DNA of 64,000 bases from Streptococcus salivarius (GTDB lineage: Bacteria; Bacillota; Bacilli; Lactobacillales; Streptococcaceae), in NCBI RefSeq assembly GCF_000785515.1, contig NZ_CP009913.1, positions 1,082,001 to 1,146,000 of the forward strand. The letters are read 5' to 3'. Numbering within the stretch: the stretch's first letter is position 1; each line of letters begins with the position of its first letter. The position numbers and the translations under genes were made by a program. Under the pieces are notes generated by a model. It did not search any database, was not told the DNA's origin, and saw nothing but the letters and a program-made list of their open reading frames with translations. This document shows, in pieces, positions 46,826 through 56,914 of the stretch.

Positions 46826-47629
46826 CTATCCAAAACGTCCTGATACATAGTCATTGGTCGACTGTAGGGCAGCGTCTTGGAAGATTTTCTTGGTTTCATC
46901 ATATTCGATAAGATCACCAAGGTAGAAGAATGCTGTATAATCACTAGCACGCGCTGCTTGTTGCATATTGTGCGTCACGATGATAATAGAGTAATCTTCC
47001 TTAAGTTCAAACATGGTCTCTTCGAGCTGCATAGTAGCTACAGGGTCCAATGAAGCTGCAGGTTCGTCCATGAGGAGAATCTGCGGTTTCACGGCAATAG
47101 CTCTTGCAATACAAAGACGTTGTTGCTGACCACCTGAGAGGGTAAAGGCAGATTTATGAAGGTCATCTTTAACTTGATCCCAAAGTCCAGCTTGCTTAAG
47201 TGATGTTTCAACAATCTCGTCCAAGGTTTGCTTATCTCTTACACCTTTACGTTCGTGAGCAAAGGTGATATTTCTGTAAATAGACTTGGCGAATGGATTT
47301 GGACGTTGGAAAACCATTCCAATATGTTTACGCATTTCATAAACATTGATATTACTTGCGTTAACATCGACTCCTTGATAAAGGATTTGTCCAGTAACCT
47401 TGGCAATATCAATCGTATCATTCATACGGTTTAGACTACGAAGAAAAGTTGATTTACCGCATCCTGAAGGCCCAATAAGAGCTGTGATTTTATTTTTCTC
47501 GAATTGCATGTCAATGCCTTTGATGGCTTCTTTTTGACCATAGTAGACATGCAAGTCCTTTGTTTCAAGAGCGAGCTCCTTCTCTGGGAAGGTGATAATA
47601 TGACGCTCGTCCCAATTATATTTTGTCAT
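46826..47629 (-). CDS. pstB: Phosphate ABC transporter ATPase PstB, second copy
   Basis: Protein of 267 residues, intact. N-terminal extension MTKYNWDERHIITFPEKE, Walker A GPSGCGKST, signature [16 protein letters not shown], Walker B ILLMDEPAASLDP and switch His VTHNMQQAARASDYTAFF. Streptococci usually have two PstB genes in tandem; this one fits the PstB1-like upstream copy. It lies 10 nt after pstA. Confidence 0.94.
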   Translation of the reverse strand: MTKYNWDERHIITFPEKELALETKDLHVYYGQKEAIKGIDMQFEKNKITALIGPSGCGKSTFLRSLNRMNDTIDIAKVTGQILYQGVDVNASNINVYEMRKHIGMVFQRPNPFAKSIYRNITFAHERKGVRDKQTLDEIVETSLKQAGLWDQVKDDLHKSAFTLSGGQQQRLCIARAIAVKPQILLMDEPAASLDPVATMQLEETMFELKEDYSIIIVTHNMQQAARASDYTAFFYLGDLIEYDETKKIFQDAALQSTNDYVSGRFG

Positions 47630-47639
47630 GATAACTCCT

Positions 47640-48524
47640 TTAAGCGGATGTTAATTTCTTATGGAGGTAAGCTCCCAAACGACGTGCACCAAAGTTGAAA
47701 ATCAGAATGAAAATCAAGAGCACTGCTGCTGAACCAGCAGATACTGCAGTGGCGTCAGGTGTCGTACCTTCTGAGTTGACCTTCCAGATGTGAACAGCAA
47801 GTGTCTCTGCTTGGCGGAAAATCGAAATTGGACTAGAGATGCTAAGCGGATTCCAGTCGCTCCAGTTAAGTGCTGGTGCAGATTGACCTGCTGTATAGAT
47901 TAGCGCTGCTGCTTCTCCGAAAATACGACCAGAAGCAAGAACGATACCAGTAACAATACCAGGTAAGGCCTCTGGAACAACAACGTGTAAGATTGTTTCC
48001 CATCGAGACAAGCCTAGAGCTAGCCCAGCTTCACGTTGGGTATGATGGACTGTTCGCAAACTATCTTCAACCGTACGAGTCATTTGTGGTAGGTTAAAGA
48101 CCGTTAAAGCCAAGGCACCTGATAGGATTGAAAATCCATACTGGAATTGGACAACGAAAATCAAGTAACCAAAGAGTCCGACCACCACTGAAGGTAGTGA
48201 AGAAAGGATTTCAATACAGGTACGAACAAAGTTGGTAAGTCGTCCTTTTTTAGCATATTCTGATAAGAAGATTCCAGCTCCCATGGAAAGAGGCACAGAA
48301 ATAATCAGGGTAATAACCAAAAGGAAGAATGAATTGTAGAGTTGAACCCCAATTCCTCCACCAGCTTTGTAAGATGATGATCGACTAGTCAAGAATGACC
48401 AGCTGATATGTGGTATCCCGCGAACCAAGATATAGAGAATCAAGGCTGCCAGGATTGTTACAATAATGCCAGCAATCACATAGAGTGTGCCGATGGCAAT
48501 TTTATCAATTTTTTTAGCGTTCAT
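47640..48524 (-). CDS. pstA: Phosphate ABC transporter permease PstA
   Basis: 294 residues from ATG 48524 (MNAKKIDKIA), the conserved start. A GTG at 48542 would lengthen it into pstC without a good ribosome-binding site. Six helices; permease loop REAGLALGLSRWETILHVVVPEA. It overlaps the end of pstC by 11 nt. An A7 run early in the gene (AAAAAAATT) is in frame here, showing that such runs are not always broken in this sequence. Confidence 0.93.
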   Translation of the reverse strand: MNAKKIDKIAIGTLYVIAGIIVTILAALILYILVRGIPHISWSFLTSRSSSYKAGGGIGVQLYNSFFLLVITLIISVPLSMGAGIFLSEYAKKGRLTNFVRTCIEILSSLPSVVVGLFGYLIFVVQFQYGFSILSGALALTVFNLPQMTRTVEDSLRTVHHTQREAGLALGLSRWETILHVVVPEALPGIVTGIVLASGRIFGEAAALIYTAGQSAPALNWSDWNPLSISSPISIFRQAETLAVHIWKVNSEGTTPDATAVSAGSAAVLLIFILIFNFGARRLGAYLHKKLTSA

Positions 48525-49428
48525 AATTTCTCTTTCTCTCACGGGTAATGAATTTCACCAACATATTGAAACCAAGACTCATCAATAAGAGCACCAAGGC
48601 GAGAGACCAAAGGACATTGTTTGAAACAGTACCCATGACTGTATTCCCGATTCCCATAGTCAAGACAGATGTCAATGTTGCTGCTGGTGTCGTTAAAGAA
48701 GTTGGAATCACTGCGGAATTTCCGACAACCATTTGGATGGCGAGAGCCTCACCAAAGGCACGGGCCATACCAAAGATAACGGCCGTGAAAATACCTGGTT
48801 TAGCCGCATTAAGTGTCACACGCCAAATCGTTTGCCAGCGTGTAGCTCCCATGGCCAGACTGGCTTCACGATAGTGACGAGGCACTGCACGAAGCGTATC
48901 TGTTGTCATAAAGGTTACGGTTGGTAGAATCATGACGAACAAGACAAAGGTACCTGAAAGAATACCAAAACCTGTTCCACCAAAAATTAAGCGAACAAAT
49001 GGAACCACGACTTGGAGACCAATAAATCCATAAACAACAGATGGAATCCCCACCAAAAGTTCAATAGCTGGTTGTAGGAATTTAGCCCCTTTCGGAGAAA
49101 TTTCAGTCATAAAGATGGCTGCTCCAATGGCAAATGGCGTTGCTACCAAGGCTGAGAGCAAGGTAACTACGAATGATCCCAAAATCATTGGAAGAGCTCC
49201 GAACTTGCCTTCAGATGGCGACCAATCGCCACTAAAGAGAAACTCGATCAAGCTAACTTTATTAACAAAGAAAGTCGCCAGCCCTTTTTGAGCAACGAAA
49301 AGTAAAATCATGGCTACGATAAAAACAATCAAAGCTAGGCAAAGGAAAGTGATTGTTTTACCAAACTTCTCGAGGCGTGAATTTTTAGAGGGTGATGTTA
49401 ATTGCTTCACCAATTCTTCATTTTTCAT
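48514..49428 (-). CDS. pstC: Phosphate ABC transporter permease PstC
   Basis: Protein of 304 residues with six helices. The EAA-like loop is REASLAMGATRWQTIWRVTLNAA near residues 185-208. It starts 2 nt after pstS and overlaps pstA. Confidence 0.94.
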   Translation of the reverse strand: MKNEELVKQLTSPSKNSRLEKFGKTITFLCLALIVFIVAMILLFVAQKGLATFFVNKVSLIEFLFSGDWSPSEGKFGALPMILGSFVVTLLSALVATPFAIGAAIFMTEISPKGAKFLQPAIELLVGIPSVVYGFIGLQVVVPFVRLIFGGTGFGILSGTFVLFVMILPTVTFMTTDTLRAVPRHYREASLAMGATRWQTIWRVTLNAAKPGIFTAVIFGMARAFGEALAIQMVVGNSAVIPTSLTTPAATLTSVLTMGIGNTVMGTVSNNVLWSLALVLLLMSLGFNMLVKFITRERKRNYER

Positions 49429-49430
49429 GC

Positions 49431-50306
49431 TTACTCCTCACTCTTCTTTGAGACGTTACCATCAGCATCCTTGGTAACTTTCATGCTATGGATGGAAATG
49501 TAACCCATTTTTGCGACGACATTTTCTTGGACTTCGTCACTCATCATGTAATCTAAGAATTGTTTGGTATAGCTATCCGGTTTTCCCTTGGTATACATAT
49601 GCTCGTAGGACCAAATCGGCCAATCGTTAGTTGCAACATTTTCAGCTTTTGGTTCAAATCCATTTAACTTCAATGTTTTAACAGAATCATCAAGGTAGGC
49701 AAATGATAGGTATGAAATAGCACCTGGTGTCTGAGCAACGATTGACTTAACCATACCATTAGAATCTTGCTCTTGGGTACGGATTGGCGATTTACCGTCC
49801 ATAATCACTGCATCGAAAGTTGCGCGTGATCCTGAGCTGGCTGCACGGTTAATAATAGTAATCTCTAAGTCTTTACCACCAAGCTGTTTCCAGTTTGTGA
49901 TTTCCCCAGTGAAAATCTTGCGAAGTTGTTCGGTTGTCAGGTTATCGACAGAGACTTCTTTATTTGTAATCACTGCAATTCCAGCAACGGCAACTTGATA
50001 GTCAACAAGCTTACTGGCATCGATTCCAGATTTTTCCTCGGCAAAAAGGTCACTGTTCCCAATTTGAACAGCACCAGATTGTACCTGAGAAAGTCCAGTA
50101 CCAGAACCGCCACCTTGGACGTTAACGATATTCTCAGGGTTCTTCTCAGCGAACCCATCTGCTGCCGCCTCCACTAAGGGTTGAAGGGCCGTAGAACCAA
50201 CTGCTGTAATGGACTGGCCACGGTCAATCCAAGAGGCACAGCCAGTTAAGACTAGTATGGTCATTGCCAGTGACAGAATCACTGCAAGGACTTTTGTTTT
50301 TTTCAT
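49431..50306 (-). CDS. pstS: Phosphate-binding lipoprotein PstS
   Basis: Protein of 291 residues. Lipoprotein signal ending LVLTGCASW (Cys near 23). The phosphate-binding fold shows [18 protein letters not shown] and [22 protein letters not shown], and [12 protein letters not shown] supplies further phosphate ligands. First gene of the operon. Confidence 0.95.
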   Translation of the reverse strand: MKKTKVLAVILSLAMTILVLTGCASWIDRGQSITAVGSTALQPLVEAAADGFAEKNPENIVNVQGGGSGTGLSQVQSGAVQIGNSDLFAEEKSGIDASKLVDYQVAVAGIAVITNKEVSVDNLTTEQLRKIFTGEITNWKQLGGKDLEITIINRAASSGSRATFDAVIMDGKSPIRTQEQDSNGMVKSIVAQTPGAISYLSFAYLDDSVKTLKLNGFEPKAENVATNDWPIWSYEHMYTKGKPDSYTKQFLDYMMSDEVQENVVAKMGYISIHSMKVTKDADGNVSKKSEE

Positions 50307-50377
50307 TTTTGTCCTCCGACATTTTGTAACTTAAGTAAGATAGTGTCTTATATATGCTGTAAAAAGACATCTATCTA

Positions 50378-50386
50378 ATTATACCA
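50378..50386 (-). promoter_or_regulatory. Extended -10 promoter of the pst operon
   Basis: Minus-strand TGG-TATAAT with TATAAT at 50383-50378, about 70 nt before the pstS ATG. I could not identify a clear PhoB/PnpR direct repeat. Confidence 0.6.
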
Positions 50387-50429
50387 AGTATAAGATAATA
50401 AAGTCATATTAAAGTTTGATTACAGGCCC

Positions 50430-51740
50430 TTATACATGGAATCTCAATCCCTTAGGATAGTAGTTTTTAACCGTGTTTCCAACGATTTTGGCAAATCCAA
50501 ATCCATTGCCATCCACTAAAAGCTGATACCAACCGTTTGGTTGCGCTTGATCTAGAGTGACCACATTACCAGAAACATATTGGGCAAACTGGTCTTGAGT
50601 TAGCTCTATACTTGAAACAACTTCATCAGAGGTTAACGCAATTCCAAGCGCAAAACTTGGTTCGAAACGTTTTTTCTTGAAGACACCAAGATGCAAACCA
50701 TTACGAGCAATTTTAACTTTAGAAAGATCTGGAAGTCCCTTAGGAAGCAGATAGAGATTGTCCCCAAAAACTTGGAGTAAACCATCTAGATCAGTCTTAA
50801 GGTGTTTCTTTGCAAAATCTTCCCAAAGTTGCTTCTGCTCCTTGTTTAGGTTAGATTTTCCTTCTCTGATACGAGTCTTTTCGGGCAAGCGCTTATCCTG
50901 GAATTTTGCCACAAACTGACCTTCACCCTTGAAACGATGCGGATACATGCGGGCTGTTTCTGGAAAATTAATGCCATCGCTCATGCCGTTTAGTTTAGGA
51001 ATTTCCACCAATTCAAGGTCAGGATAATTCTCTAAAATCCAAGCGACAACGCCCTCGTTCTCCTCAGGCGACCAGGTGCAGGTTGAGTAAATAAGTTGTC
51101 CACCAGGAGCCAGCATCTTCAAACCGTCTGACAAGATATCCTTCTGCAATTGTGCCAGTTCACTAGGGTAATCCTTGTGCCAATATTGGATGGCATCAGG
51201 ATCCTTGCGGAACATTCCTTCGCCAGAACAAGGTCCATCAAAGACAATTGTATCAAAATAATTTTTGAAAACTTTAGCTAGTTTGTCGGCTGACGTGTTA
51301 GTCACCACAACATTTCTTGCTCCAAAACGCTCTATGTTTTCAACTAGAATTTTGCTACGTTTTGGATTGATTTCATTGCTAACGAGTAGTCCTGTATTAT
51401 CTAGGTAGCTTAAAAGATGAGTAGACTTTCCACCCGGAGCAGCTGCCAAATCTAAGACACGACTTCCCTTGGCTGGAGCTGCCACTTGAGCGACCATTTG
51501 GGCAGCTGGTTCCTGAGAATAGACCAAACCAGTCGCATGATCTGAGGATTTTCCAGAAATTTTTCCGTAATGGCCCCATGGCGTCTCTGGAATAGCATCG
51601 GGAAAGTCCTTCTGTTGCTTTTTCAGAGGGTTGGTACGGTAGGCGGACACGGCTTCTTGATCAAACGATGCAAAGAAATCCTCTGCTTCAGAACCTAGTA
51701 AATTGTTATATTTCTCTATAAAATCTGATGGAAATTGCAT
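50430..51740 (-). CDS. RsmF-type RNA (cytosine-C5) methyltransferase, NOL1/NOP2/Sun family
   Basis: Protein of 436 residues. The SAM-binding motif is LDLAAAPGGKSTHLLSYL near 95-112. The catalytic pair of Cys sits in FDGPCSGEGMFRKDP near 160 and YSTCTWSPEENEG near 212. A C-terminal PUA-like domain (NGWYQLLVDGNGFGFAKIV) marks the RsmF group that methylates 16S rRNA. The target base cannot be told from sequence. It is preceded by a terminator from suhB and has GAAAGGAAA upstream. Confidence 0.9.
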   Translation of the reverse strand: MQFPSDFIEKYNNLLGSEAEDFFASFDQEAVSAYRTNPLKKQQKDFPDAIPETPWGHYGKISGKSSDHATGLVYSQEPAAQMVAQVAAPAKGSRVLDLAAAPGGKSTHLLSYLDNTGLLVSNEINPKRSKILVENIERFGARNVVVTNTSADKLAKVFKNYFDTIVFDGPCSGEGMFRKDPDAIQYWHKDYPSELAQLQKDILSDGLKMLAPGGQLIYSTCTWSPEENEGVVAWILENYPDLELVEIPKLNGMSDGINFPETARMYPHRFKGEGQFVAKFQDKRLPEKTRIREGKSNLNKEQKQLWEDFAKKHLKTDLDGLLQVFGDNLYLLPKGLPDLSKVKIARNGLHLGVFKKKRFEPSFALGIALTSDEVVSSIELTQDQFAQYVSGNVVTLDQAQPNGWYQLLVDGNGFGFAKIVGNTVKNYYPKGLRFHV

Positions 51741-51755
51741 AGTTTCCTTTCTATT

Positions 51756-51802
51756 AAAAAACTGGACTAACCAAGAGAACTTGCTGTTCTGATTTGTCCA
51801 GT
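51756..51802 (-). terminator. Terminator between suhB and the methyltransferase gene
   Basis: ACTGGAC and GTCCAGT (51761-51767 with 51796-51802) with an inner AGAAC/GTTCT stem. The minus-strand tail is T6. Confidence 0.8.
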
Positions 51803-51821
51803 ATGGTTTTTATGTTTCAAA

Positions 51822-52589
51822 CTAATTTTCTGACCCCATGATGCTCTTAATTTCTTCAAGTCTGTCTTTGGGAACCAGCATAACAGCTTGACGACTAGAA
51901 TAATCCAGTGGTTCTCCGGTAATGGTCTCAAGGTGATAACCCAATTTTTCTCCCATAATACTTGCTGCAGCATAGTCCCATGGGTAAATGACTGAAAAGT
52001 AAGCTAAAATTTGTCCTGAAAGAACCTTAGACATACTTAAACCAGCACCACCGTAGACACGAACACCTAAGATCTTGTCAATAAGATTTTTCAAGCCATG
52101 GAAATTCTTAGCGTACATAGCTGCATTACTGGCAACTAAGCAGCGTTCTAAAGGGCGATTCTTATATGTTGGGAGTGGTTTATCATTACAATAAACATCG
52201 AATTGCCCCCCACCGTAGAAAAGTTGATCAGCCATGACATTATAAATTAGGCCAAATTTCCCTTTTCCGTCTTCATAATAGGCAATCATCACACAAAAAT
52301 TATCTTGTTGGACGATGAAATTGACCGTCCCGTCAATAGGGTCCAAGACCCAGACGTTCCCATCTTTGATATTATGAACTAATCCATTTTCTTCAGCGAA
52401 AATATTGTCCGAAGGATAGGCAGATTTGATTCGTGATACGAGTAAATCTTGCGTTTGTTTATCAATATTAGTTACTAAATCATCAAAAGCCGTCTTTTCT
52501 TCTACCGTGATTGTTTTGGACAAACTTTCTTTAATGAAAGCCCCGGCTTCCTTAATGATTTCTTTAGCAAAGAGTAGTTTATTTTCCAA
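51822..52589 (-). CDS. suhB: Inositol monophosphatase family protein
   Basis: Protein of 255 residues. Mg-dependent phosphomonoesterase motifs: FAEEN near 65, [13 protein letters not shown] near 82-94 and [11 protein letters not shown] near 203. The substrate may be inositol phosphate or another sugar phosphate. Its start overlaps the UPF0223 gene by 11 nt, so it is co-translated with the spxA-UPF0223 pair. Confidence 0.9.
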   Translation of the reverse strand: MENKLLFAKEIIKEAGAFIKESLSKTITVEEKTAFDDLVTNIDKQTQDLLVSRIKSAYPSDNIFAEENGLVHNIKDGNVWVLDPIDGTVNFIVQQDNFCVMIAYYEDGKGKFGLIYNVMADQLFYGGGQFDVYCNDKPLPTYKNRPLERCLVASNAAMYAKNFHGLKNLIDKILGVRVYGGAGLSMSKVLSGQILAYFSVIYPWDYAAASIMGEKLGYHLETITGEPLDYSSRQAVMLVPKDRLEEIKSIMGSEN

Positions 52590-52860
52590 GTGCTACAAAT
52601 CCTTTATCTTTTGCTTTAGCAGCTTTGACAGCTTGATAGGTTGAAAAACCGCTAGCTTCTTCAAAGGCCTTATCTAGTTGTTTCTCAGGCGCCTTGCCAG
52701 GAACAACAGTTTTAAAAGCCTTATAGGCTTGTAAGAGTTGGTCACGGTCAACCTTGCTCTCGTATGCTTTTTCTACCTGACTCAAAAAATGAAGCACTGT
52801 GGTAATTTCCTCAGTGCTCCATGATGGATCGAGTGGGTAGGAATAATTTCCTTTAGTCAT
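52579..52860 (-). CDS. UPF0223 family protein
   Basis: 93 residues from ATG 52860 ([19 protein letters not shown]), the conserved start; longer in-frame extensions overlap spxA and look artefactual. Helical, with the typical [21 protein letters not shown] and C-terminal [16 protein letters not shown]. Function unknown. It overlaps spxA by 8 nt and suhB by 11 nt. Confidence 0.9.
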   Translation of the reverse strand: MTKGNYSYPLDPSWSTEEITTVLHFLSQVEKAYESKVDRDQLLQAYKAFKTVVPGKAPEKQLDKAFEEASGFSTYQAVKAAKAKDKGFVALGK

Positions 52861-53266
52861 TGTTACCCTCAATCTCAGCTCGAATGGTCGCTTGACGCAA
52901 TTCTTGCTTTCTATAATCACGAGGCAAAAAGGCACGAATTTCATCTTCGTTAAAACCAATTTGCATGCGTTTGTTGTCCATAATGATAGGTCGACGAAGA
53001 AGATTTGGGTATTCAGAAATCAATTGAATGAGTTCCTTTATGGTCAAATCATCCACATCGATATTCAGCTTCTGAAAGACTTTGGAACGGGTTGAAATGA
53101 TATCTTCGGTACCATTTTCCGTGTAAGACAAAATCTTCATCAACTCATCGTGAGTTAATGGGCTCGTGATAATATTGTGTTCGTCAAAAGCAACTTCATG
53201 ATTGGTCAACCAGGCTCGTGCTTTCCTACAGCTGGTGCAGCTAGGTGATAAAAATAAAGTTACCAT
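52853..53266 (-). CDS. spxA: Spx-family transcription regulator
   Basis: Protein of 137 residues, ArsC-fold. The redox switch is CTSC (Cys 10 and 13) near the N-terminus ([14 protein letters not shown]). [21 protein letters not shown] lies near 92-112. Spx proteins bind the RNA polymerase alpha C-terminal domain and respond to disulfide stress. Streptococci carry SpxA1 and SpxA2; I cannot decide which this is. Linked to UPF0223 and suhB as in other streptococci. Confidence 0.92.
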   Translation of the reverse strand: MVTLFLSPSCTSCRKARAWLTNHEVAFDEHNIITSPLTHDELMKILSYTENGTEDIISTRSKVFQKLNIDVDDLTIKELIQLISEYPNLLRRPIIMDNKRMQIGFNEDEIRAFLPRDYRKQELRQATIRAEIEGNND

Positions 53267-53335
53267 GCAAACACCCCTTTCACTTTAACATTCCTAAACA
53301 TTATACATTATTTGATTAGTTTTGGCTACGCTTTC

Positions 53336-54247
53336 TTAAAATTTTTCCGCGATTTTTTTATCGGCTTCCAGTTGAGCGCATAGTTCGTCTATATTATTGA
53401 ACTTAATCATGTCACGAATATAATCTAGCCAGTATACTTCAATTGTTTTTCCATAGATGTCACCTTCAAAATCAAAGATATTAGCTTCAAGACGTAACTC
53501 TGTACCACCAAAGGTGACATTTTTTCCTAGGCTAGTCATCGAGCGATAACGTTTGCCATCAATCACAACATCGGCCACATAGACACCATCAGCAGGGAGG
53601 TAGGTTCTATCGATAGGTGCTAAATTAGCTGTTGGAAATCCAATGGTACGCCCACGCGCATCACCGTGTACCACGATGCCACGTGTAGAGAATTCATGTC
53701 CTAAAAGATGATTAGCTTCTTTAACCTTACCTTCCCGAATTAATTGGCGCACACGTGTTGATGAAATTTTTTCGCCATCACTCTGCTGCTCCTCAATCAC
53801 ATGGACGGTACCTGAAAAATTACGGGCAAGATAATCTGCATCAGTGCGATGGTGTCCAAACTTGTAGTCAAAGCCAACCACAACTTCTTGCGCTTTTAAA
53901 CGCTTAATATAGCGAGCGATAAAGTCGTCTGAACTTGTTCTAGCAAAATCACTATTAAAATCTGTCAAATAAAGCTGATCTGTACCATAGGCTTCAAAAA
54001 GTTCACACCGTCTCTGAGGTGCTGTGATATGAAGAAGTAAATCATCCGTAAAGCGTTGGAAAGTTAGCTGAGGACTCTCATTAAAGGTAAGAACAGCTAC
54101 CTCAAGCTCTTTCTCATTAGCAATCTGACGAGCCTTATCAAAAAGAACCTTGTGACCACGGTGGAGCGCATCGAAATAGCCTAGGACCAGGACTGTTTCC
54201 TTTTCCTGATGGATATCTTTATAATCGTTAATAGACGTTACTTTCAT
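53336..54247 (-). CDS. ribF: Bifunctional riboflavin kinase / FAD synthetase
   Basis: Protein of 303 residues. The N-terminal nucleotidyltransferase shows [14 protein letters not shown] near 24-37 and [13 protein letters not shown] near 160. The C-terminal riboflavin kinase shows [14 protein letters not shown] near 200 and DGVYVADV. Makes FMN and FAD. It overlaps truB by 4 nt (stop/start), a common firmicute pairing. Confidence 0.95.
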   Translation of the reverse strand: MKVTSINDYKDIHQEKETVLVLGYFDALHRGHKVLFDKARQIANEKELEVAVLTFNESPQLTFQRFTDDLLLHITAPQRRCELFEAYGTDQLYLTDFNSDFARTSSDDFIARYIKRLKAQEVVVGFDYKFGHHRTDADYLARNFSGTVHVIEEQQSDGEKISSTRVRQLIREGKVKEANHLLGHEFSTRGIVVHGDARGRTIGFPTANLAPIDRTYLPADGVYVADVVIDGKRYRSMTSLGKNVTFGGTELRLEANIFDFEGDIYGKTIEVYWLDYIRDMIKFNNIDELCAQLEADKKIAEKF

Positions 54248-55125
54248 TGACTTAATACTTTTCTAGGTTTATAAACTTGACCTCGTTTTTCCATGATAGC
54301 TAGAACTTTGTCACCCAAAAAAGCGGCGACTAAGGGTTCTTGACTGTCTATGGAAATGAAGCGACCAAATGAGATTTCTTTGGCATCATCATCAGTGACT
54401 TGTACAGCTGGGAGATCCTGAACGCCAAATTCGATAGGAAGGAGGAAGGATTGGTCTCCTGCTTCTACCATTTCTGAAATTTGTGAGAGGGTTAGTGCTT
54501 CATCTAAGGTTAGGCCTGCTGAAGCAGTTCGGCGAAGAGCAGACATATGACTAGCGTAGCCGAGTTTTGCCCCCAAGTCGACAGATAAGGTACGGACATA
54601 GGTTCCCTTACTACAAGCAACACGGAAGGTAAATCTTGCAGTACCATTTTCTATCTCAATAGGTGAGGTACGGACAAATTCGGTAATTGTCACTTGACGT
54701 TGTGGACGTTCTACTTCTTGTCCAGCGCGTGCATACTCATAAAGTTTTTTCCCGTTGACCTTAACCGCTGAGTACATGGGAGGAATTTGTGTGATTTCTC
54801 CCTCGAAACTAGCCATTGCTTTGTCAACGGTTTCTTCGTCTAGCTCCCTTATCGGAGTAGTTTGGACGACTTCACCACTTGCATCCTCGGTCGTTGTTGA
54901 AAAACCAATGGTAATTTCTCCCTCATAGACTTTCCCTGCTTCAGTCATGTATTCAATGACACGAGTCGCTTTTCCAACTGCTATAGGTAGGACACCAGTA
55001 ACATCTGGATCAAGGGTACCACCATGTCCGATTTTTTTCTCTTGTAATATTTTGCGTAGTTTAAATACTGCATCATGACTGGTCATTCCAGCCTCTTTTT
55101 TTAGATTAATAATTCCTGAAATCAT
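54244..55125 (-). CDS. truB: tRNA pseudouridine-55 synthase
   Basis: 293 residues from ATG 55125 ([20 protein letters not shown]), the conserved start. A longer frame from 55149 has no ribosome-binding site and would lie upstream of the likely transcript start. Catalytic Asp in [14 protein letters not shown] near 38-51. The C-terminal domain is PUA-like. No Shine-Dalgarno sequence precedes 55125; see the promoter entry. Confidence 0.93.
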   Translation of the reverse strand: MISGIINLKKEAGMTSHDAVFKLRKILQEKKIGHGGTLDPDVTGVLPIAVGKATRVIEYMTEAGKVYEGEITIGFSTTTEDASGEVVQTTPIRELDEETVDKAMASFEGEITQIPPMYSAVKVNGKKLYEYARAGQEVERPQRQVTITEFVRTSPIEIENGTARFTFRVACSKGTYVRTLSVDLGAKLGYASHMSALRRTASAGLTLDEALTLSQISEMVEAGDQSFLLPIEFGVQDLPAVQVTDDDAKEISFGRFISIDSQEPLVAAFLGDKVLAIMEKRGQVYKPRKVLSQ

Positions 55126-55132
55126 ACTTTTA

Positions 55133-55141
55133 ATTATATCA
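55133..55141 (-). promoter_or_regulatory. Extended -10 promoter directly before truB
   Basis: Minus-strand TGA-TATAAT with TATAAT at 55138-55133, only 7 nt before the conserved ATG. Transcription would begin at or next to the start codon. Confidence 0.5.
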
Positions 55142-55173
55142 AAAGCCATCCTAAAGAGCTAGGTAGAAACATA

Positions 55174-55204
55174 AAGAGGCAGAGAGCAAAGTCTCTAACC
55201 TCTT
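55174..55204 (-). terminator. Possible weak terminator after the DUF438 gene
   Basis: AAGAGG and CCTCTT with an inner AGAGA/TCTCT stem; the T tail is short. Confidence 0.4.
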
Positions 55205-55244
55205 GAGTATTATAGTCATAAGCAATTGCAAGACTACTAGCTTT

Positions 55245-56591
55245 TTAATCAATATCTCTTTTAAGATCGCTTTCTAGTTCAAAGAAAGGTTTAATATCTT
55301 GTACATACTCTAAGACGCCCTGAAAGTCTCCCTTGTCATCCCTGACAGCTGCATAGGTAACATAGACGAATTTTCCTAAACGTTCAGATTTGAACCACAT
55401 TGGGACTTGATCGCGCTCACCACTTCTAAGTAAGTTAAAGATTTTCTTGACCTTATCAAGGACTTTTGGCGGATGACAAAGTTCCACATTACGTCCAATT
55501 TGGCTCGGTGTTCGTTTGAAAACCATTTCATTCGCCGGAACATTGTCATTATAGTATTGGAAAATATCATCTTTATTAACGAAAGTGATTTCCAAAGGAA
55601 GGTGGTTGAGAATGAGATTAGCCTGCTCCACAGAAAGATAACCATTGCCAAAAGGTTGCGTTGTTTCTCTATCTACGACAGTTTCAGTTTTTGGTTTTGG
55701 GGTGAAGCTGATGGTGAATTGCCCTTCTGGGGTTTCAATAATTCGGGTATTGCCCGTATGTGCGTCAGTGCTCAGACCTGACTGTTCTTGCGATGTTTCC
55801 GTATTGTCTTCCTCAAAACGCTCACGCTTAGGTTGCCAGACGGCTGTAGGTTTTATAATTGCATAGCCATAGGCATCACTTTCTTCGGCAATTGAAAGCC
55901 AATCATCCTGCGTGAAGGTTTCAAGCAGAATCATCAGTAAGATAGCTTCTTCCTTGAAAATCATAGCTTCAAATTCTTCTGAAAAAGCTTCGAAGGACTT
56001 TGAAAATTCTTCTAAATCAGCATCTGGAAGTTCTTTTAGTTTAGCTTCTGCCGCTCTAAAAAGTTTTCGGATGTCATCGTCTACACCCCACATAACCTTT
56101 GGAGGAGAATCATGACCATAACGCTCCATTATTGGAAAGAAGAGCTTTTCTTTACGTGTGTAATGGTTATGAAATTGTCCCAATAAAGACATCTGATGTC
56201 TAAGCCCATTGAGTAGGTCAGATTTGAAATCTTCATTTTCAGGCTTACTAATGTTTTCGATGATACGTCGAATACGTAGGATAGCTGAACGTAGGGCTAA
56301 ATTCTCTTGTTTAAAGACATAGACAGGGTGGCCCTCTTGATCAGCGTCTGCCACCTCCACATCTGCAATAGCTCCTTTAAAGAGGTTAGCGTGGACATTA
56401 CAAAGGCTCATCACATCTTCAAAGGTAACCCCATCTTCAGATGCCATAAGTTCATGCTCCATCATAGAGATTTCAAGGGCAGATACTCCCTTGAAGTGTT
56501 GATTGAAGCGCTCTTGAACACTCTCAGGACTGGCTCCCTGGTGTAAATCAAGGAGAATTTCTTTGAGTATTTGAATACGATTGTTTTCCAT
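55245..56591 (-). CDS. DUF438 protein with hemerythrin-like and PAS domains
   Basis: 448 residues from ATG 56591 (MENNRIQILKEIL), chosen because GGAG is 6 nt upstream. DUF438 helical region at about 1-80. A hemerythrin HHE-like region lies at about 110-230 (QFHNHYTRKEKLFFPIMERYG, with His/Glu ligands for a di-iron site). The C-terminal PAS fold runs from about 320 (LEITFVNKDDIFQYYNDN). The domains suggest sensing of oxygen, nitric oxide or redox state; there is no output domain. It starts 1 nt after the DUF1858 gene. Confidence 0.85.
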   Translation of the reverse strand: MENNRIQILKEILLDLHQGASPESVQERFNQHFKGVSALEISMMEHELMASEDGVTFEDVMSLCNVHANLFKGAIADVEVADADQEGHPVYVFKQENLALRSAILRIRRIIENISKPENEDFKSDLLNGLRHQMSLLGQFHNHYTRKEKLFFPIMERYGHDSPPKVMWGVDDDIRKLFRAAEAKLKELPDADLEEFSKSFEAFSEEFEAMIFKEEAILLMILLETFTQDDWLSIAEESDAYGYAIIKPTAVWQPKRERFEEDNTETSQEQSGLSTDAHTGNTRIIETPEGQFTISFTPKPKTETVVDRETTQPFGNGYLSVEQANLILNHLPLEITFVNKDDIFQYYNDNVPANEMVFKRTPSQIGRNVELCHPPKVLDKVKKIFNLLRSGERDQVPMWFKSERLGKFVYVTYAAVRDDKGDFQGVLEYVQDIKPFFELESDLKRDID

Positions 56592-56592
56592 A

Positions 56593-56826
56593 TTAGTCTC
56601 CGATGACATCATAACCATTGAATAGTAAGGTTTTCTTGATTTTATCTAGGGGAATATTAGCTAACTTGGAGCCAGCTTTTAGACTGGTTACCTTACCGAC
56701 AGTATTTAGCATAGCTGGGTTAGACAAGGGCTTAAAACCAAGGTCAATCAGTAAATCCTTAACCTCTGGATGCTCTTTTATGATTGTTGCGACTGGTTGT
56801 GATAAATCTATGGTGTTGGTAGTCAT
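56593..56826 (-). CDS. DUF1858 small protein
   Basis: Protein of 77 residues: IDLSQPVATIIKEHPEVKDLLIDLGFKPLSN is the DUF1858 pattern of a short helical domain, often found fused to or next to hemerythrin/DUF438 proteins. Here it is a separate upstream gene, nearly abutting DUF438, so the two products probably act together. GGAGG precedes the ATG. Confidence 0.85.
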   Translation of the reverse strand: MTTNTIDLSQPVATIIKEHPEVKDLLIDLGFKPLSNPAMLNTVGKVTSLKAGSKLANIPLDKIKKTLLFNGYDVIGD

Positions 56827-56876
56827 AATGACCTCCTAATAACATATTTGCTACTACCATTATACACGAGAATAAT

Positions 56877-56907
56877 AAAAAAAGACCAACAAATCCTAGT
56901 TTGCTGG
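56877..56907 (-). terminator. Terminator after the HsdS-like gene
   Basis: ACCAACAAA (56885-56893) pairs with TTTGCTGG (56900-56907), one wobble. Minus-strand T8 tail. Confidence 0.75.
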
Positions 56908-56914
56908 CTTTTGG

